Shown piece after piece: positions 1-6,682 of a stretch of DNA of 8,175 nt; positions within the stretch are counted from its first letter, which is position 1, and each line of letters opens with the position of its first letter. Source of the DNA: Micrococcales bacterium (lineage in GTDB: Bacteria > Actinomycetota > Actinomycetes > Actinomycetales > Dermatophilaceae); assembly GCA_003157445.1 (NCBI GenBank), contig PMJN01000535.1:1-8175 (forward strand). Direction: 5' to 3'. A program made the translations under genes and the position numbers. The notes under the pieces were generated by a model. The model saw only the letters and a list, made by a program, of their open reading frames with translations. It had not been told where the DNA came from and made no database searches.

Positions 1-1380
1 GCGGTCCAGCATCCGAAGCCAGAGATCGCGCCGCCCGTCATGGGCGTCTGCACGGGCCATGCTGTGGCGTGTCATCTGGATCCCCAGCCAGCGCACCGGT
101 TCTGGCGGCCACGGCATCGGCGCCCGCCGCACCATCTCCAGAGCGGTGCGCTCGTTGTCCCGGCCGGCTAGCAGGTCCAGAGCGACCTGAGCGCCGAACC
201 GGGACGCGCCTACTCCGAGGCCCGTGTACCCCAGCACCGAGACGACCCTCCCCCCTAGCGCGCGGTGCCAGGAAGCACTGAACCTTGTCGACGTGTCGAT
301 GGCGCCACCCCAGGTGTGGGTGATCGCCACCCCCGCAAGGCCGGGGAAGGTATCAAGCATGTGGCGATACAGCATCTGCTCGGTCTGCGGCCGGCGCTGA
401 CGACGCGTAGACAGGTCTGAGCCGTAGTAGTAGAGCGCGTCGTAGCCCCCGAAGATGAGTCGGTTGTCGCTGGTCAGGCGGTAATAGTGGAACTGGTTGC
501 CACTGTCACCGACCCCTGATCGGCCCTGCCATCCCAACCCCGCGCGCTGGCTCAAGCTCAGCGGCTGCGTGGCAATCATGTGGTCCCAGACCGGGACGAC
601 GTAGGCACGAGCCCGCCGCAGCGGGCAGGGGAAGACGTTTGTGGCCAGGATCACCTGGCGGGCACGAACGGTCCCGGTCGCAGTTGTCAGCAACACGCGC
701 TCTGGCGACGAGCGCAGCCTCGCCACCCTGGTGGCCTCGTGGATCCTGCCACCGGCGCCCTCGAGCGCGCCAGCCAGACCCCAGGCTAGCCGCGCCGGGT
801 TGACCATCGCCACGCCACGACGGTCCAAGAGCCCTCCCAGATATGTTGGCGAGTCCACAAGCGCGCGGGTCTGGGCGGCAGTCAGCAGCTCGACTGGCTC
901 CCCCAGGTCGAGCAAGCTCTGGGCAAGACCGCGCAGGTCCTCTAGCTGCCAGGGCGCCACAGCCACATCGAGCTCTCCGGTTCGCTCGAAGTCACAGTCG
1001 ATCCCGCGCTGCGCGATGGTCGCCTCGATCGCGTCCAGGTTGGCCGCACCCAGGCGCTGCAGCAGCGGCATCTCCTGCGGCCAGCGGGCCAGGCCGTTGC
1101 CCACGCCATGGGTCAGGCTGGACGAGCAAAACCCGCCATTTCGCCCAGTGGCAGCCCACCCCAGCCGGGCGCCCTCGAGAACGACCACCTCAAGCCCGGG
1201 ATCCTCTTCTAGAGCGAGCAAGCCCGCCCACAGACCGGTGAAGCCACCGCCGACCACGGCGAGGTCGACATCGTGGTCGCCCTCCAGGGCGGCCCGCGGC
1301 GCCGGTCTGGCGCTGTCGTCACACCACAGCGCAGTGGAGGACGCGTGCGCAAGGGCGGTTTCGGCCTCATGTGTGGCCAT
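1..1380 (-). CDS. PuuB-like FAD-dependent amine oxidoreductase (DAO family), 3' end cut by window edge
   Basis: I translated the reverse strand: the frame is open from an ATG at 1380 to the window edge, 460 codons with no stop. The N-terminal Rossmann motif VGGGFTG lies at residues 43-49, the likely ribose-binding Glu is E69 in VVVLEGA, and ATGRNGGF follows at 77-84, as in D-amino-acid-oxidase-type flavoproteins. Later segments RLIFGGYDALYYYGS, HTWGGAI and PPEPVRWLGIQ match the gamma-glutamylputrescine oxidase (PuuB)-like subfamily. Such enzymes oxidise a primary or secondary amine to an aldehyde with FAD in the cytosol, releasing peroxide. The visible C-terminus (LWLRMLDR) looks close to the natural end, so probably only a few codons are missing. 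The start is supported by AGAGGAG three bases upstream (tight spacing). It lies 78 bases downstream of the aldehyde dehydrogenase gene on the same strand, probably one operon. It is a paralogue of the oxidoreductase at 5284-6651. The exact amine substrate is inferred. Confidence 0.9.
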   Translation of the reverse strand, partial: MATHEAETALAHASSTALWCDDSARPAPRAALEGDHDVDLAVVGGGFTGLWAGLLALEEDPGLEVVVLEGARLGWAATGRNGGFCSSSLTHGVGNGLARWPQEMPLLQRLGAANLDAIEATIAQRGIDCDFERTGELDVAVAPWQLEDLRGLAQSLLDLGEPVELLTAAQTRALVDSPTYLGGLLDRRGVAMVNPARLAWGLAGALEGAGGRIHEATRVARLRSSPERVLLTTATGTVRARQVILATNVFPCPLRRARAYVVPVWDHMIATQPLSLSQRAGLGWQGRSGVGDSGNQFHYYRLTSDNRLIFGGYDALYYYGSDLSTRRQRRPQTEQMLYRHMLDTFPGLAGVAITHTWGGAIDTSTRFSASWHRALGGRVVSVLGYTGLGVGASRFGAQVALDLLAGRDNERTALEMVRRAPMPWPPEPVRWLGIQMTRHSMARADAHDGRRDLWLRMLDR

Positions 1381-1383
1381 GGT

Positions 1384-1390
1384 CTCCTCT
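1384..1390 (-). promoter_or_regulatory. Ribosome binding site of the left FAD oxidoreductase
   Basis: On the minus strand the sequence reads AGAGGAG, then ACC, then ATG. The spacing is short but no other purine-rich tract is close. The remainder of the 78-base gap up to the dehydrogenase stop shows no convincing promoter or terminator, which supports co-transcription. Confidence 0.55.
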
Positions 1391-1458
1391 CGGGGGGGCA
1401 CCAGCATCACCGTCAAGGGCCACTCTCACGGTCCGCGTGCTACCGCTGGGCTGTTTGG

Positions 1459-2910
1459 CTAGACATTGATATTGGCCATGACGTGCTTGATTCGCGTGTA
1501 GTCCTCAAAGCCGTACATGGACAGGTCCTTGCCGTAGCCGCTGTGTTTGAAGCCGCCGTGAGGCATCTCGGCCACGATGGGGATGTGCGTGTTGATCCAC
1601 ACGCAGCCGAAGTTCATCTTTCGCGACATCCGCATGGCCCGGCCGAAGTCCTTGGTCCACACGCTGCTGGCCAGTCCGTACTCGACGTCGTTCGCCCAGG
1701 TGAGCGCTTGGCCCTCGTCGGAGAACTTCTGCACGGTGATGACCGGCCCGAAGATCTCGCGCTGGATCGCCTCGTCGTCTTGACGTAGCCCGGACAGCAC
1801 CGTCGGTGCGTAGAAGTAGCCGTCGCCGAGCCCGCTGACCCGTGTGCCGCCAGCGGAGATAGCTGCGTGATCGGGCAGCCTGGACAGGAAACCTTCGACG
1901 TGGGCGAGCTGGTTGGCGTTGTTGACCGGGCCGAGCGCCGCATCTTGGTCGTCCGGCAGGCCGACCTTGGCACTGGGCCCTGCGGCGTACTGGGCCATGG
2001 CTGCAACGAAGTCGTCGTAGATGCGTGGGCCGGCGATAACGCGGGTGGCCGCCGTGCAGTCCTGACCTGCGTTGAAGTAACCGGCGGCTCCGATTCCCTC
2101 AATGGCTGCCTCCAGGTCCGCGTCATCGAAGACGACCACGGGCGCTTTGCCCCCGAGCTCAAGGTGGACGCGCTTGACATCATGCGAGGCGCTCTCGGCG
2201 ACCTGCATTCCCGCGCGAACCGAGCCGGTGATCGAAACCATGGCTGCCGTCTTGTGCTGTACGACAGCACGTCCGGTGTCGCGGTCCCCTGTGACGACGT
2301 TCAGGGCACCCGCCGGGAGGAACTCGGAGGCGATCTCGGCCAGTAGAAGCGTGGTCTCCGGCGTGGTGTCACTGGGTTTGAGCACGACCGTGTTTCCGGC
2401 GGCCAGCGCGGGCGCGATCTTCCAGATCGCCATCATCATCGGGTAGTTCCACGGCGTGACCTGGCCGATCACGCCGATCGGCTCACGGCGGATCCACGAG
2501 GTATGCCCGCTCATGTACTCCCCCGCGGCGCGCCCCTCAAGGACCCGGGCGGCACCCGCGAAGAACCGGATCTGGTCGACCATCGCCGGCAGCTCCTCGC
2601 TGGCCGTCAGCGCGAACGGCTTGCCGGTGTTCTCCGCCTCTAGGTGGACGAACTCATCGGCGCGCAGCTCCACCGCATCGGCGAACTTCAACAGTGCCTG
2701 TTGACGCTGGCTGGGCGTGGCCCCACCCCAGACCTCGAAGGCGCCGGCCGCGGCGGCATAAGCCCGGTCCACTTCGGCGGCCGAGGACACCGGCGCCGTG
2801 GCAACCACCCGGGCGGTAACCGGGCTGATGATGTTGGCAGTTACGTCGCCGTCGGGCTCGACGTACTGGCCGTTGACGAAGTTGCGAAGGATTCGGGGAC
2901 TCGCGCTCAC
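1459..2910 (-). CDS. Aldehyde dehydrogenase, probable gamma-aminobutyraldehyde dehydrogenase
   Basis: This 483-residue protein is a complete NAD(P)-dependent aldehyde dehydrogenase. The expected motifs appear in order: VTPWNYP at 151-157 (N155 stabilises the thiohemiacetal), VVLKPSD with K178 for cofactor binding, LELGGKAP with general base E251, and NAGQDCTA with nucleophile C285. The C-terminus has the conserved [15 protein letters not shown]. The N-terminal part ([31 protein letters not shown]) resembles actinobacterial gamma-aminobutyraldehyde dehydrogenases (PuuC/KauB/PatD type), which convert 4-aminobutanal to GABA in polyamine breakdown. The frame stays open 291 bases further upstream, but the GTG at 2910 is chosen because AGGAG sits six bases before it and the protein then has normal family length. 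It is the first gene of a minus-strand unit with the FAD oxidoreductase downstream, divergent from the Lrp-type regulator. Family membership is certain; aldehyde specificity is inferred from similarity and neighbours. Confidence 0.93.
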   Translation of the reverse strand: MSASPRILRNFVNGQYVEPDGDVTANIISPVTARVVATAPVSSAAEVDRAYAAAAGAFEVWGGATPSQRQQALLKFADAVELRADEFVHLEAENTGKPFALTASEELPAMVDQIRFFAGAARVLEGRAAGEYMSGHTSWIRREPIGVIGQVTPWNYPMMMAIWKIAPALAAGNTVVLKPSDTTPETTLLLAEIASEFLPAGALNVVTGDRDTGRAVVQHKTAAMVSITGSVRAGMQVAESASHDVKRVHLELGGKAPVVVFDDADLEAAIEGIGAAGYFNAGQDCTAATRVIAGPRIYDDFVAAMAQYAAGPSAKVGLPDDQDAALGPVNNANQLAHVEGFLSRLPDHAAISAGGTRVSGLGDGYFYAPTVLSGLRQDDEAIQREIFGPVITVQKFSDEGQALTWANDVEYGLASSVWTKDFGRAMRMSRKMNFGCVWINTHIPIVAEMPHGGFKHSGYGKDLSMYGFEDYTRIKHVMANINV

Positions 2911-2916
2911 AACGGA

Positions 2917-2921
2917 CTCCT
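2917..2921 (-). promoter_or_regulatory. Ribosome binding site deciding the dehydrogenase start
   Basis: The minus strand reads AGGAG, then TCCGTT, then GTG. This six-base spacing selects the GTG at 2910 over the much longer open frame upstream. Confidence 0.8.
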
Positions 2922-2958
2922 GACGACGGTTTCGGGGTGCATCGAACTCTAGCCACAC

Positions 2959-2987
2959 ATTAAACTGTTTCGATAGATCAACGCCAA
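2959..2987 (-). promoter_or_regulatory. Predicted promoter of the dehydrogenase-oxidoreductase unit
   Basis: On the minus strand TTGGCG (2982-2987) and TTTAAT (2959-2964) are separated by exactly 17 bases. This is a good match to a housekeeping sigma-type promoter, in a locally AT-rich stretch. Transcription would begin near 2952, giving a leader of about 40 bases that contains the AGGAG site. Prediction only. Confidence 0.5.
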
Positions 2988-3003
2988 CATAAGTGCTGAA
3001 TCC

Positions 3004-3064
3004 GTTGCCAGAAGCCCCTTCAAACAACGATTTCCGTCGTGTAGGGGTTGCAAAGGCTGAGCAA
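3004..3064. promoter_or_regulatory. Candidate operator sites in the divergent promoter region
   Basis: The 172-base region between the dehydrogenase and regulator starts contains GTTGC at 3004-3008, an inverted repeat ACGA-N6-TCGT at 3027-3040, and TTGC-N9-GCAA at 3048-3064. The last overlaps the proposed -35 box of the regulator. Lrp/AsnC proteins often bind several phased sites in divergent promoter regions and control both themselves and the neighbouring gene. The arms are short, so chance cannot be excluded. Confidence 0.35.
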
Positions 3065-3076
3065 ACCAGACACCAT
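3048..3076 (+). promoter_or_regulatory. Possible promoter of the Lrp/AsnC gene, leaderless arrangement
   Basis: TTGCAA (3048-3053), a 17-base spacer, and CACCAT (3071-3076, a weak -10 matching three of six consensus bases) would place the transcription start at about 3083, exactly on the GTG start codon. No Shine-Dalgarno sequence precedes that GTG. Leaderless mRNAs are common in Actinomycetota, so the two observations agree, but the -10 box is poor. Confidence 0.3.
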
Positions 3077-3082
3077 TTGAGA

Positions 3083-3589
3083 GTGAGCCCACGAAGATCC
3101 GCCACCGCCGGGGGCCGTCCGGTCGACCGCAAACCACTGAACAACAGCCTTGACGACGTCTCCAAGGCGATCATCGAGCAACTGCAGACCGACGGTCGCA
3201 CGTCCTACGCAACCATCGCCAAGAGCGTGGGGCTCTCCGACGCCGCCGTGCGCGTTCGCGTGCAACGGCTGCTCGAGAACGACGTGATGCAGATCGTGGC
3301 GGTCACCGACCCTCTCCAGCTCGGCTTCACCCGCCAGGCGATGATCGGGATCAAGGCCGACGGCGATACACAGTTAGTCGCCAAGCGGCTGGCAGACATG
3401 GATGAAGTGACCTACGTGGTCACCACGGCTGGCAGTTTTGATCTGATCATCGAAGTCGTCTGCGAGGACGACGAGGAGCTGCTCGACCTGGTCTCTCGGC
3501 ACATCCGCCTGCTTCCGGGCGTGGTCTCCACCGAGACGTTCGTCTATCTGAAACTCAATAAACAGCATTACAACTGGGGTACACGTTGA
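3083..3589 (+). CDS. Lrp/AsnC family transcriptional regulator
   Basis: This 168-residue protein has the two-domain layout of the family. An N-terminal winged helix-turn-helix begins at [20 protein letters not shown], with the recognition segment [14 protein letters not shown] at about residues 52-65. A RAM ligand-binding and oligomerisation domain (about 80-160) includes [21 protein letters not shown] and [15 protein letters not shown]. Such proteins form dimers to octamers and sense amino acids or related metabolites. I start it at GTG 3083 rather than GTG 2993: the longer version adds 30 residues of no family character reaching into the divergent promoter region, and even the short version has about 20 extra N-terminal residues, rich in Arg. 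It sits between the divergent dehydrogenase gene and the aminotransferase gene, so it probably regulates the locus. The effector (putrescine, GABA or an amino acid) is unknown. The start remains uncertain because no ribosome binding site is visible. Confidence 0.88.
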   Translation: MSPRRSATAGGRPVDRKPLNNSLDDVSKAIIEQLQTDGRTSYATIAKSVGLSDAAVRVRVQRLLENDVMQIVAVTDPLQLGFTRQAMIGIKADGDTQLVAKRLADMDEVTYVVTTAGSFDLIIEVVCEDDEELLDLVSRHIRLLPGVVSTETFVYLKLNKQHYNWGTR

Positions 3590-3591
3590 CA

Positions 3592-3619
3592 TCCTCCCGG
3601 CCATGAATGACCAGGATTC
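3592..3619 (+). repeat. 28-base hairpin repeat, copy A (IS200/IS605-end-like)
   Basis: The copy begins two bases after the regulator's stop codon. It starts TCCTCCCGGCC, continues TGAATGACC and ends TTC. It matches copy B at 3803-3830 in 25 of 28 positions, by eye. The inverted arms CCCGG (3596-3600) and CCAGG (3611-3615) have one mismatch, so the hairpin is decayed here. The general form (CCTCCCGGCC, loop, CCGGGATTC) recalls the subterminal hairpins at the right ends of IS200/IS605-family elements in high-GC bacteria; that link is from memory. No transposase or TnpB coding remains nearby. Confidence 0.55.
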
Positions 3620-3635
3620 AAACTGCTACCCACCG

Positions 3636-3647
3636 GCAACATGTTGC
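3636..3647. repeat. Perfect 12-base palindrome, candidate operator
   Basis: GCAACATGTTGC is exactly self-complementary and lies about 200 bases before the aminotransferase start. Its GCAAC/GTTGC half-sites also occur in the divergent promoter region (3004-3008 and 3047-3051), which makes it a candidate regulator binding site. No experimental support is available from sequence alone. Confidence 0.4.
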
Positions 3648-3687
3648 GGTTCGCGCTTCATCGGCAGAGCCAAGGCTGCACGCGCGG

Positions 3688-3708
3688 CCGCGCCAGGGCC
3701 TGGCGCGG
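3688..3708. terminator. Strong 21-base inverted repeat, possible terminator of the regulator gene
   Basis: Arms CCGCGCCAGG (3688-3697) and CCTGGCGCGG (3699-3708) are perfect inverted repeats around a single G. As RNA this folds to a GC-rich stem of about eight pairs with a small loop. No U-run follows, so if it terminates transcription it would be of the U-less type reported for Actinomycetota. The symmetry also suits a protein-binding site. The two readings cannot be separated from sequence. Confidence 0.4.
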
Positions 3709-3802
3709 TTCACTGCGAGTCCAACAACTGAAAAGCACCACAGGTTTGGTTATCCCCTGACAGAGCTGAACGCACAGCCTTCCACCGACAGACGGAAGTG
3801 TT

Positions 3803-3830
3803 TCCTCCCGGCCCTGAATGACCGGGTTTC
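3803..3830 (+). repeat. 28-base hairpin repeat, copy B (IS200/IS605-end-like), in the aminotransferase leader
   Basis: This is the second copy of the element at 3592-3619, in the same orientation with starts 211 bases apart. The hairpin arms CCCGG (3807-3811) and CCGGG (3822-3826) are perfect here, with a 10-base loop. It ends only six bases before the AGGAG of the aminotransferase gene, so it lies in that gene's leader if transcription starts upstream. It may be a remnant end of an IS200/IS605-type or miniature element, or a structure now used for regulation. Confidence 0.55.
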
Positions 3831-3836
3831 CACCCT

Positions 3837-3841
3837 AGGAG
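3837..3841 (+). promoter_or_regulatory. Ribosome binding site deciding the aminotransferase start
   Basis: AGGAG lies one base before the ATG at 3843 but seven bases before the ATG at 3849. Only the second spacing is suitable, so translation should begin MSTEEAR at 3849. Confidence 0.8.
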
Positions 3842-3848
3842 TATGCAG

Positions 3849-5273
3849 ATGAGCACAGAAGAAGCCCGTTCGATCCGCACCACCCGGACCGGTGCGTCAT
3901 ATGCCGATGCCGCGCGCGATCACCTGTGGATGTCCTTCACCCGCCAGTCCACCTACGAGCCGAAGGAGTCCGGCGGCGCGGGCGGTTCGGTCCCGATCAT
4001 CGTCAAGGGTGAGGGCGCCTACATCTGGGATGACCAGGGCCGCAAGTACCTCGACGCCCTGGCCGGGCTCTTCACCGTCCAGGTCGGGCACGGCCGCGAA
4101 GAGCTCGCCGAGGCGGCCGCCAAGCAGGCAAAAGAGCTGGCCTTCTTCCCGCTGTGGTCCTACGCCCACCCGCGCGCCATCGAGCTGGCCGAGCGTCTGG
4201 CAGCCGATGCACCCGGCGACCTCAACCGGGTCTTCTTCACCACTGGCGGTGGCGAGGCGGTCGAGTCTGCCTGGAAGCTGGCCAAGCAGTACTTCAAGCT
4301 CACCGGCAAGCCAGGCAAGTACAAAGTGATCAGCCGCAACATCGCCTACCACGGCACGCCTCAAGGCGCCCTGTCCATCACCGGCATCCCGGACGCGAAA
4401 CAACCGTTCGAACCGCTGGTCCCCGGCGCTATCAAGGTTCCCAACACCAACTTGTACCGCGCGCCGGAGTACCTTCGCCAGGACCCCAAGGCATTCGGGC
4501 GTTACGCTGCCGACCGGATCGCCGAAGCCATCGAGTTCGAGGGGCCCGACTCGGTAGCGGCCGTCTTCCTGGAGCCGGTGCAGAACTCCGGCGGCTGCTT
4601 CCCGCCGCCGCCCGGATACTTCGAGCGGGTCCGTGAGATCTGCGACGAGTACGACGTGCTGCTGGTCTCCGATGAGGTCATCTGCTCCTTCGGTCGCATC
4701 GGCAGCATGTTCGCCAGCACGGACTTCGGCTACCAGCCAGACATCATCACCGTCGCCAAGGGGATGACCTCGGGCTACTCCCCCATCGGTGCCATGATCG
4801 CCAGCGACCGGCTGTTCGAGCCATTCAGGCATGGCCACACGATGTTCGCCCACGGCTACACCTTCGGCGGTCACCCGGTCTCGGCTGCGGTGGCGATGGC
4901 CAACCTGGACATTTTCGAACGTGAGGGCCTCAACCAGCACGTGAAGGACAACGCTCCCGCGTTCCGGGCCACCCTGGACAAACTGCTTGACCTGCCCCTG
5001 GTTGGCGATGTGCGAGGCGAGGGCTACTTCTACGGAATCGAGCTGGTCAAGGATAAGACCACCCGCGAGACCTTTGACGACGACGAGTGCGAGCGCTTGT
5101 TGCGCGGGTTCTTGTCCAAGGCGTTGTTCGAAGCCGGCCTGTACTGCCGGGCCGACGACCGGGGCGACCCGGTGATTCAGCTCGCACCGCCGCTCATCAT
5201 CGGCCAGCCGGAGTTCGATGACATCGAGCAGCGCCTGCGCTCGGTGCTAACCGAGGCCGAGAGCCACCTGTGA
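3849..5273 (+). CDS. Class III PLP-dependent aminotransferase, probable polyamine (putrescine:pyruvate-type) aminotransferase
   Basis: This 474-residue protein has normal length for the class III (omega) aminotransferases. Visible landmarks are the substrate-side segment LDALAGLFTVQVGHG at 69-82, the phosphate-binding region TTGGGEAVESAWKLA at 131-145, YHGTPQGALSITG at 167-179, LLVSDEVICSFGRIG at 271-285 (D275 binds the pyridine nitrogen), and TVAKGMTSGYSPIGA at 301-315, with K304 the expected Schiff-base lysine. FAHGYTFGGHPVSAA follows. The AHGYTFGGHP form and overall sequence resemble SpuC-like putrescine/cadaverine aminotransferases, which move a terminal amino group to pyruvate and yield an aminoaldehyde that cyclises or is oxidised by an aminobutyraldehyde dehydrogenase such as the one at 1459-2910. 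The FAD oxidoreductase gene follows after 10 bases, implying one transcript and coupled translation. Other omega-amine substrates (beta-alanine, taurine) are possible; family confidence is very high, substrate confidence moderate. Confidence 0.92.
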   Translation: MSTEEARSIRTTRTGASYADAARDHLWMSFTRQSTYEPKESGGAGGSVPIIVKGEGAYIWDDQGRKYLDALAGLFTVQVGHGREELAEAAAKQAKELAFFPLWSYAHPRAIELAERLAADAPGDLNRVFFTTGGGEAVESAWKLAKQYFKLTGKPGKYKVISRNIAYHGTPQGALSITGIPDAKQPFEPLVPGAIKVPNTNLYRAPEYLRQDPKAFGRYAADRIAEAIEFEGPDSVAAVFLEPVQNSGGCFPPPPGYFERVREICDEYDVLLVSDEVICSFGRIGSMFASTDFGYQPDIITVAKGMTSGYSPIGAMIASDRLFEPFRHGHTMFAHGYTFGGHPVSAAVAMANLDIFEREGLNQHVKDNAPAFRATLDKLLDLPLVGDVRGEGYFYGIELVKDKTTRETFDDDECERLLRGFLSKALFEAGLYCRADDRGDPVIQLAPPLIIGQPEFDDIEQRLRSVLTEAESHL

Positions 5274-5283
5274 GTTACCAACT

Positions 5284-6651
5284 GTGAACGATGGGGGCTC
5301 GGGCTCGCTGTGGTGGGCCGGTCTGCCGGCTCGCGCGACCCGGGCCCCGCTGGGCCAGGACCTGAGCGTCGACGTCGCCATCGTAGGTGGCGGCTTCAGC
5401 GGGCTCTGGGCTGCCTACTACCTGCTGGCGGCAGACCCTTCGCTGAACGTACTGATCCTGGAGGCAGAGCACATCGGCTTCGGCGCTAGCGGACGCAACG
5501 GCGGCTGGGTCTCAGCCCTGTATCCCGTGGGGGCGCGGGTGCTGGCTCGTGAGCACGGGAAGCTCGCGACCCGGGATCAGTACGCCGCCCTGCGCGACAG
5601 TGTCGACGAGGTGGGCGCCGTCGCTGCCACAGAAGGCATCAACTGCGGGTTCCACAAGGGCGGGACGCTGGTCGTTGCCACCAATCGAGCCCAGGCGACG
5701 CGAGCCCGGGCCGAGGCCCAGGAATCCGACTACTGGGGCACGGGGACGGCCTGGCTGGACCCCTCGGCCGCTGCTGATCGAATTGCCGTCAAGGGATTGT
5801 GCGGTGCCACTTTCAACGCGAACTGTGCCCGGATCCATCCGTTTCGCCTCGCCCTGGGGCTTGCCGATGCTGTCGAAGGCAGGGGCGCCCGAATCCACGA
5901 GCACACCCGGGTGGCAGCCCTAGGCCAGCGAACCGTTCGGACAGAGCAGGGCAGCATCGTGCGGGCCCGCCACATCATCCGGGCCACCGAGGCTTGGACC
6001 GCACTGCTGCCCGAGCACCGGCGCACCGTGGCGCCGGTCTACTCATTGGTCGTGGCCACCGCACCCCTGCCGCAGTCGACCTGGGACCAGATCGGATTGG
6101 CCGATGCCGAGACGTTCAGTGAGCATCGGCACGTGATCGTGTACGGCCAGCGCTCGATGGACGACCGGATCGTCTTCGGCGGTCGGGGAGCGCCTTATCA
6201 TTTCGGCTCCGGTATCAAGGCCGGGTTCGATTCGGACGAAAAGGTCTTCACCACGCTGCGTCGCAGTCTGACCCAGCTCCTCCCAGCCACTGAAGGGGTC
6301 GAGTTCACCCATGCCTGGGGCGGACCGCTAGGCATCGCCCGTGACTGGCACCCCGCAGTCGGATACGACCGGTCAACAGGGGCTGGCTATGCCGGTGGCT
6401 ACGTCGGCGACGGGGTGGCTCTGAGCAACCTGGCCGGGCGCACGCTGGCAGACCTGGTCACAGGTCGCGACACGGCTCTGACTCACCTGCCGTGGGTCCA
6501 GCACCATTCTCGACGCTGGGAACCGGAGCCCTTACGGTGGCTCGGCGTCAACGCCGGACTCCAGCTCGCCACCCTTGCCGACCATGAAGAACAGCTGACC
6601 GGCCGTCCGGCGCTGCTGGGCGCAGCGTTGGCAGCCCTGACCAGCCACTAG
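5284..6651 (+). CDS. PuuB-like FAD-dependent amine oxidoreductase (DAO family)
   Basis: This complete 455-residue flavoprotein has the N-terminal dinucleotide fold VDVAIVGGGFSGLWAAYYL (glycine motif 35-40), LILEAEHIGFG with E60 as probable ribose-binding acid, and SGRNGG at 69-74. The later segments RIVFGGRGAPYHFGS and HAWGGPLG, and the C-terminal FAD-contacting GYVGDGVALSNLAGRTL, are typical of gamma-glutamylputrescine-oxidase-like DAO proteins. It is predicted to oxidise an amine to an aldehyde in the cytosol with oxygen as acceptor. GTG 5284 is the furthest upstream start in frame. No good ribosome binding site is visible, but the aminotransferase stop is only 10 bases away, so translational coupling is likely. 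It is clearly homologous along its length to the product of 1-1380 (both have PEPxRWLG near the C-terminus), but the two differ enough that a recent duplication is unlikely. Substrate is inferred. Confidence 0.9.
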   Translation: MNDGGSGSLWWAGLPARATRAPLGQDLSVDVAIVGGGFSGLWAAYYLLAADPSLNVLILEAEHIGFGASGRNGGWVSALYPVGARVLAREHGKLATRDQYAALRDSVDEVGAVAATEGINCGFHKGGTLVVATNRAQATRARAEAQESDYWGTGTAWLDPSAAADRIAVKGLCGATFNANCARIHPFRLALGLADAVEGRGARIHEHTRVAALGQRTVRTEQGSIVRARHIIRATEAWTALLPEHRRTVAPVYSLVVATAPLPQSTWDQIGLADAETFSEHRHVIVYGQRSMDDRIVFGGRGAPYHFGSGIKAGFDSDEKVFTTLRRSLTQLLPATEGVEFTHAWGGPLGIARDWHPAVGYDRSTGAGYAGGYVGDGVALSNLAGRTLADLVTGRDTALTHLPWVQHHSRRWEPEPLRWLGVNAGLQLATLADHEEQLTGRPALLGAALAALTSH

Positions 6652-6670
6652 CCCTTGCCTCGTTGAAGGG
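6652..6670 (+). terminator. Weak hairpin after the aminotransferase-oxidoreductase unit
   Basis: CCCTT (6652-6656) and AAGGG (6666-6670) pair across a nine-base loop immediately after the TAG stop. The stem is short and no U-run follows, so it may not terminate transcription. Confidence 0.22.
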
Positions 6671-6682
6671 TCCGCAGATAAT
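6655..6682 (+). promoter_or_regulatory. Possible promoter for the Thr-rich frame and sortase
   Basis: TTGCCT (6655-6660) and GATAAT (6677-6682) are 16 bases apart, and GATAAT is a good -10 box in a high-GC genome. Transcription would start near 6689 and cover the Thr-rich frame and sortase. It overlaps the weak hairpin listed at 6652-6670; both cannot be regarded as established. Confidence 0.35.

Noticed and set aside
641..1462. 273-residue plus-strand frame opposite the left FAD oxidoreductase
   Set aside because: It is Ser/Arg/Pro-rich low complexity typical of a shadow frame. The opposite strand is open for 460 codons with DAO-family motifs.
2993..3082. Longer regulator starting at GTG 2993
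   Set aside because: There is no ribosome binding site, the extra 30 residues have no family character, and it would cover the candidate operator region.
2911..3201. N-terminal extension of the dehydrogenase by 97 codons on the minus strand
   Set aside because: It crosses the divergent promoter and runs antisense to the regulator's DNA-binding domain. The GTG at 2910 has an ideal AGGAG and gives the normal family length.
3592..3830. CRISPR-like array
   Set aside because: Only two repeat copies occur, separated by 183 bases that themselves contain palindromes. There is no regular spacer pattern and no cas gene.
3607..3852. 81-residue plus-strand frame in the regulator-aminotransferase gap
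   Set aside because: It spans the palindromes and repeat copy B, has no recognisable motif or ribosome binding site, and overlaps the aminotransferase start.
3897..4940. 347-residue minus-strand frame opposite the aminotransferase
   Set aside because: It is an antisense shadow of a high-GC gene: the plus-strand frame has all class III aminotransferase landmarks, and this frame has none of any family.
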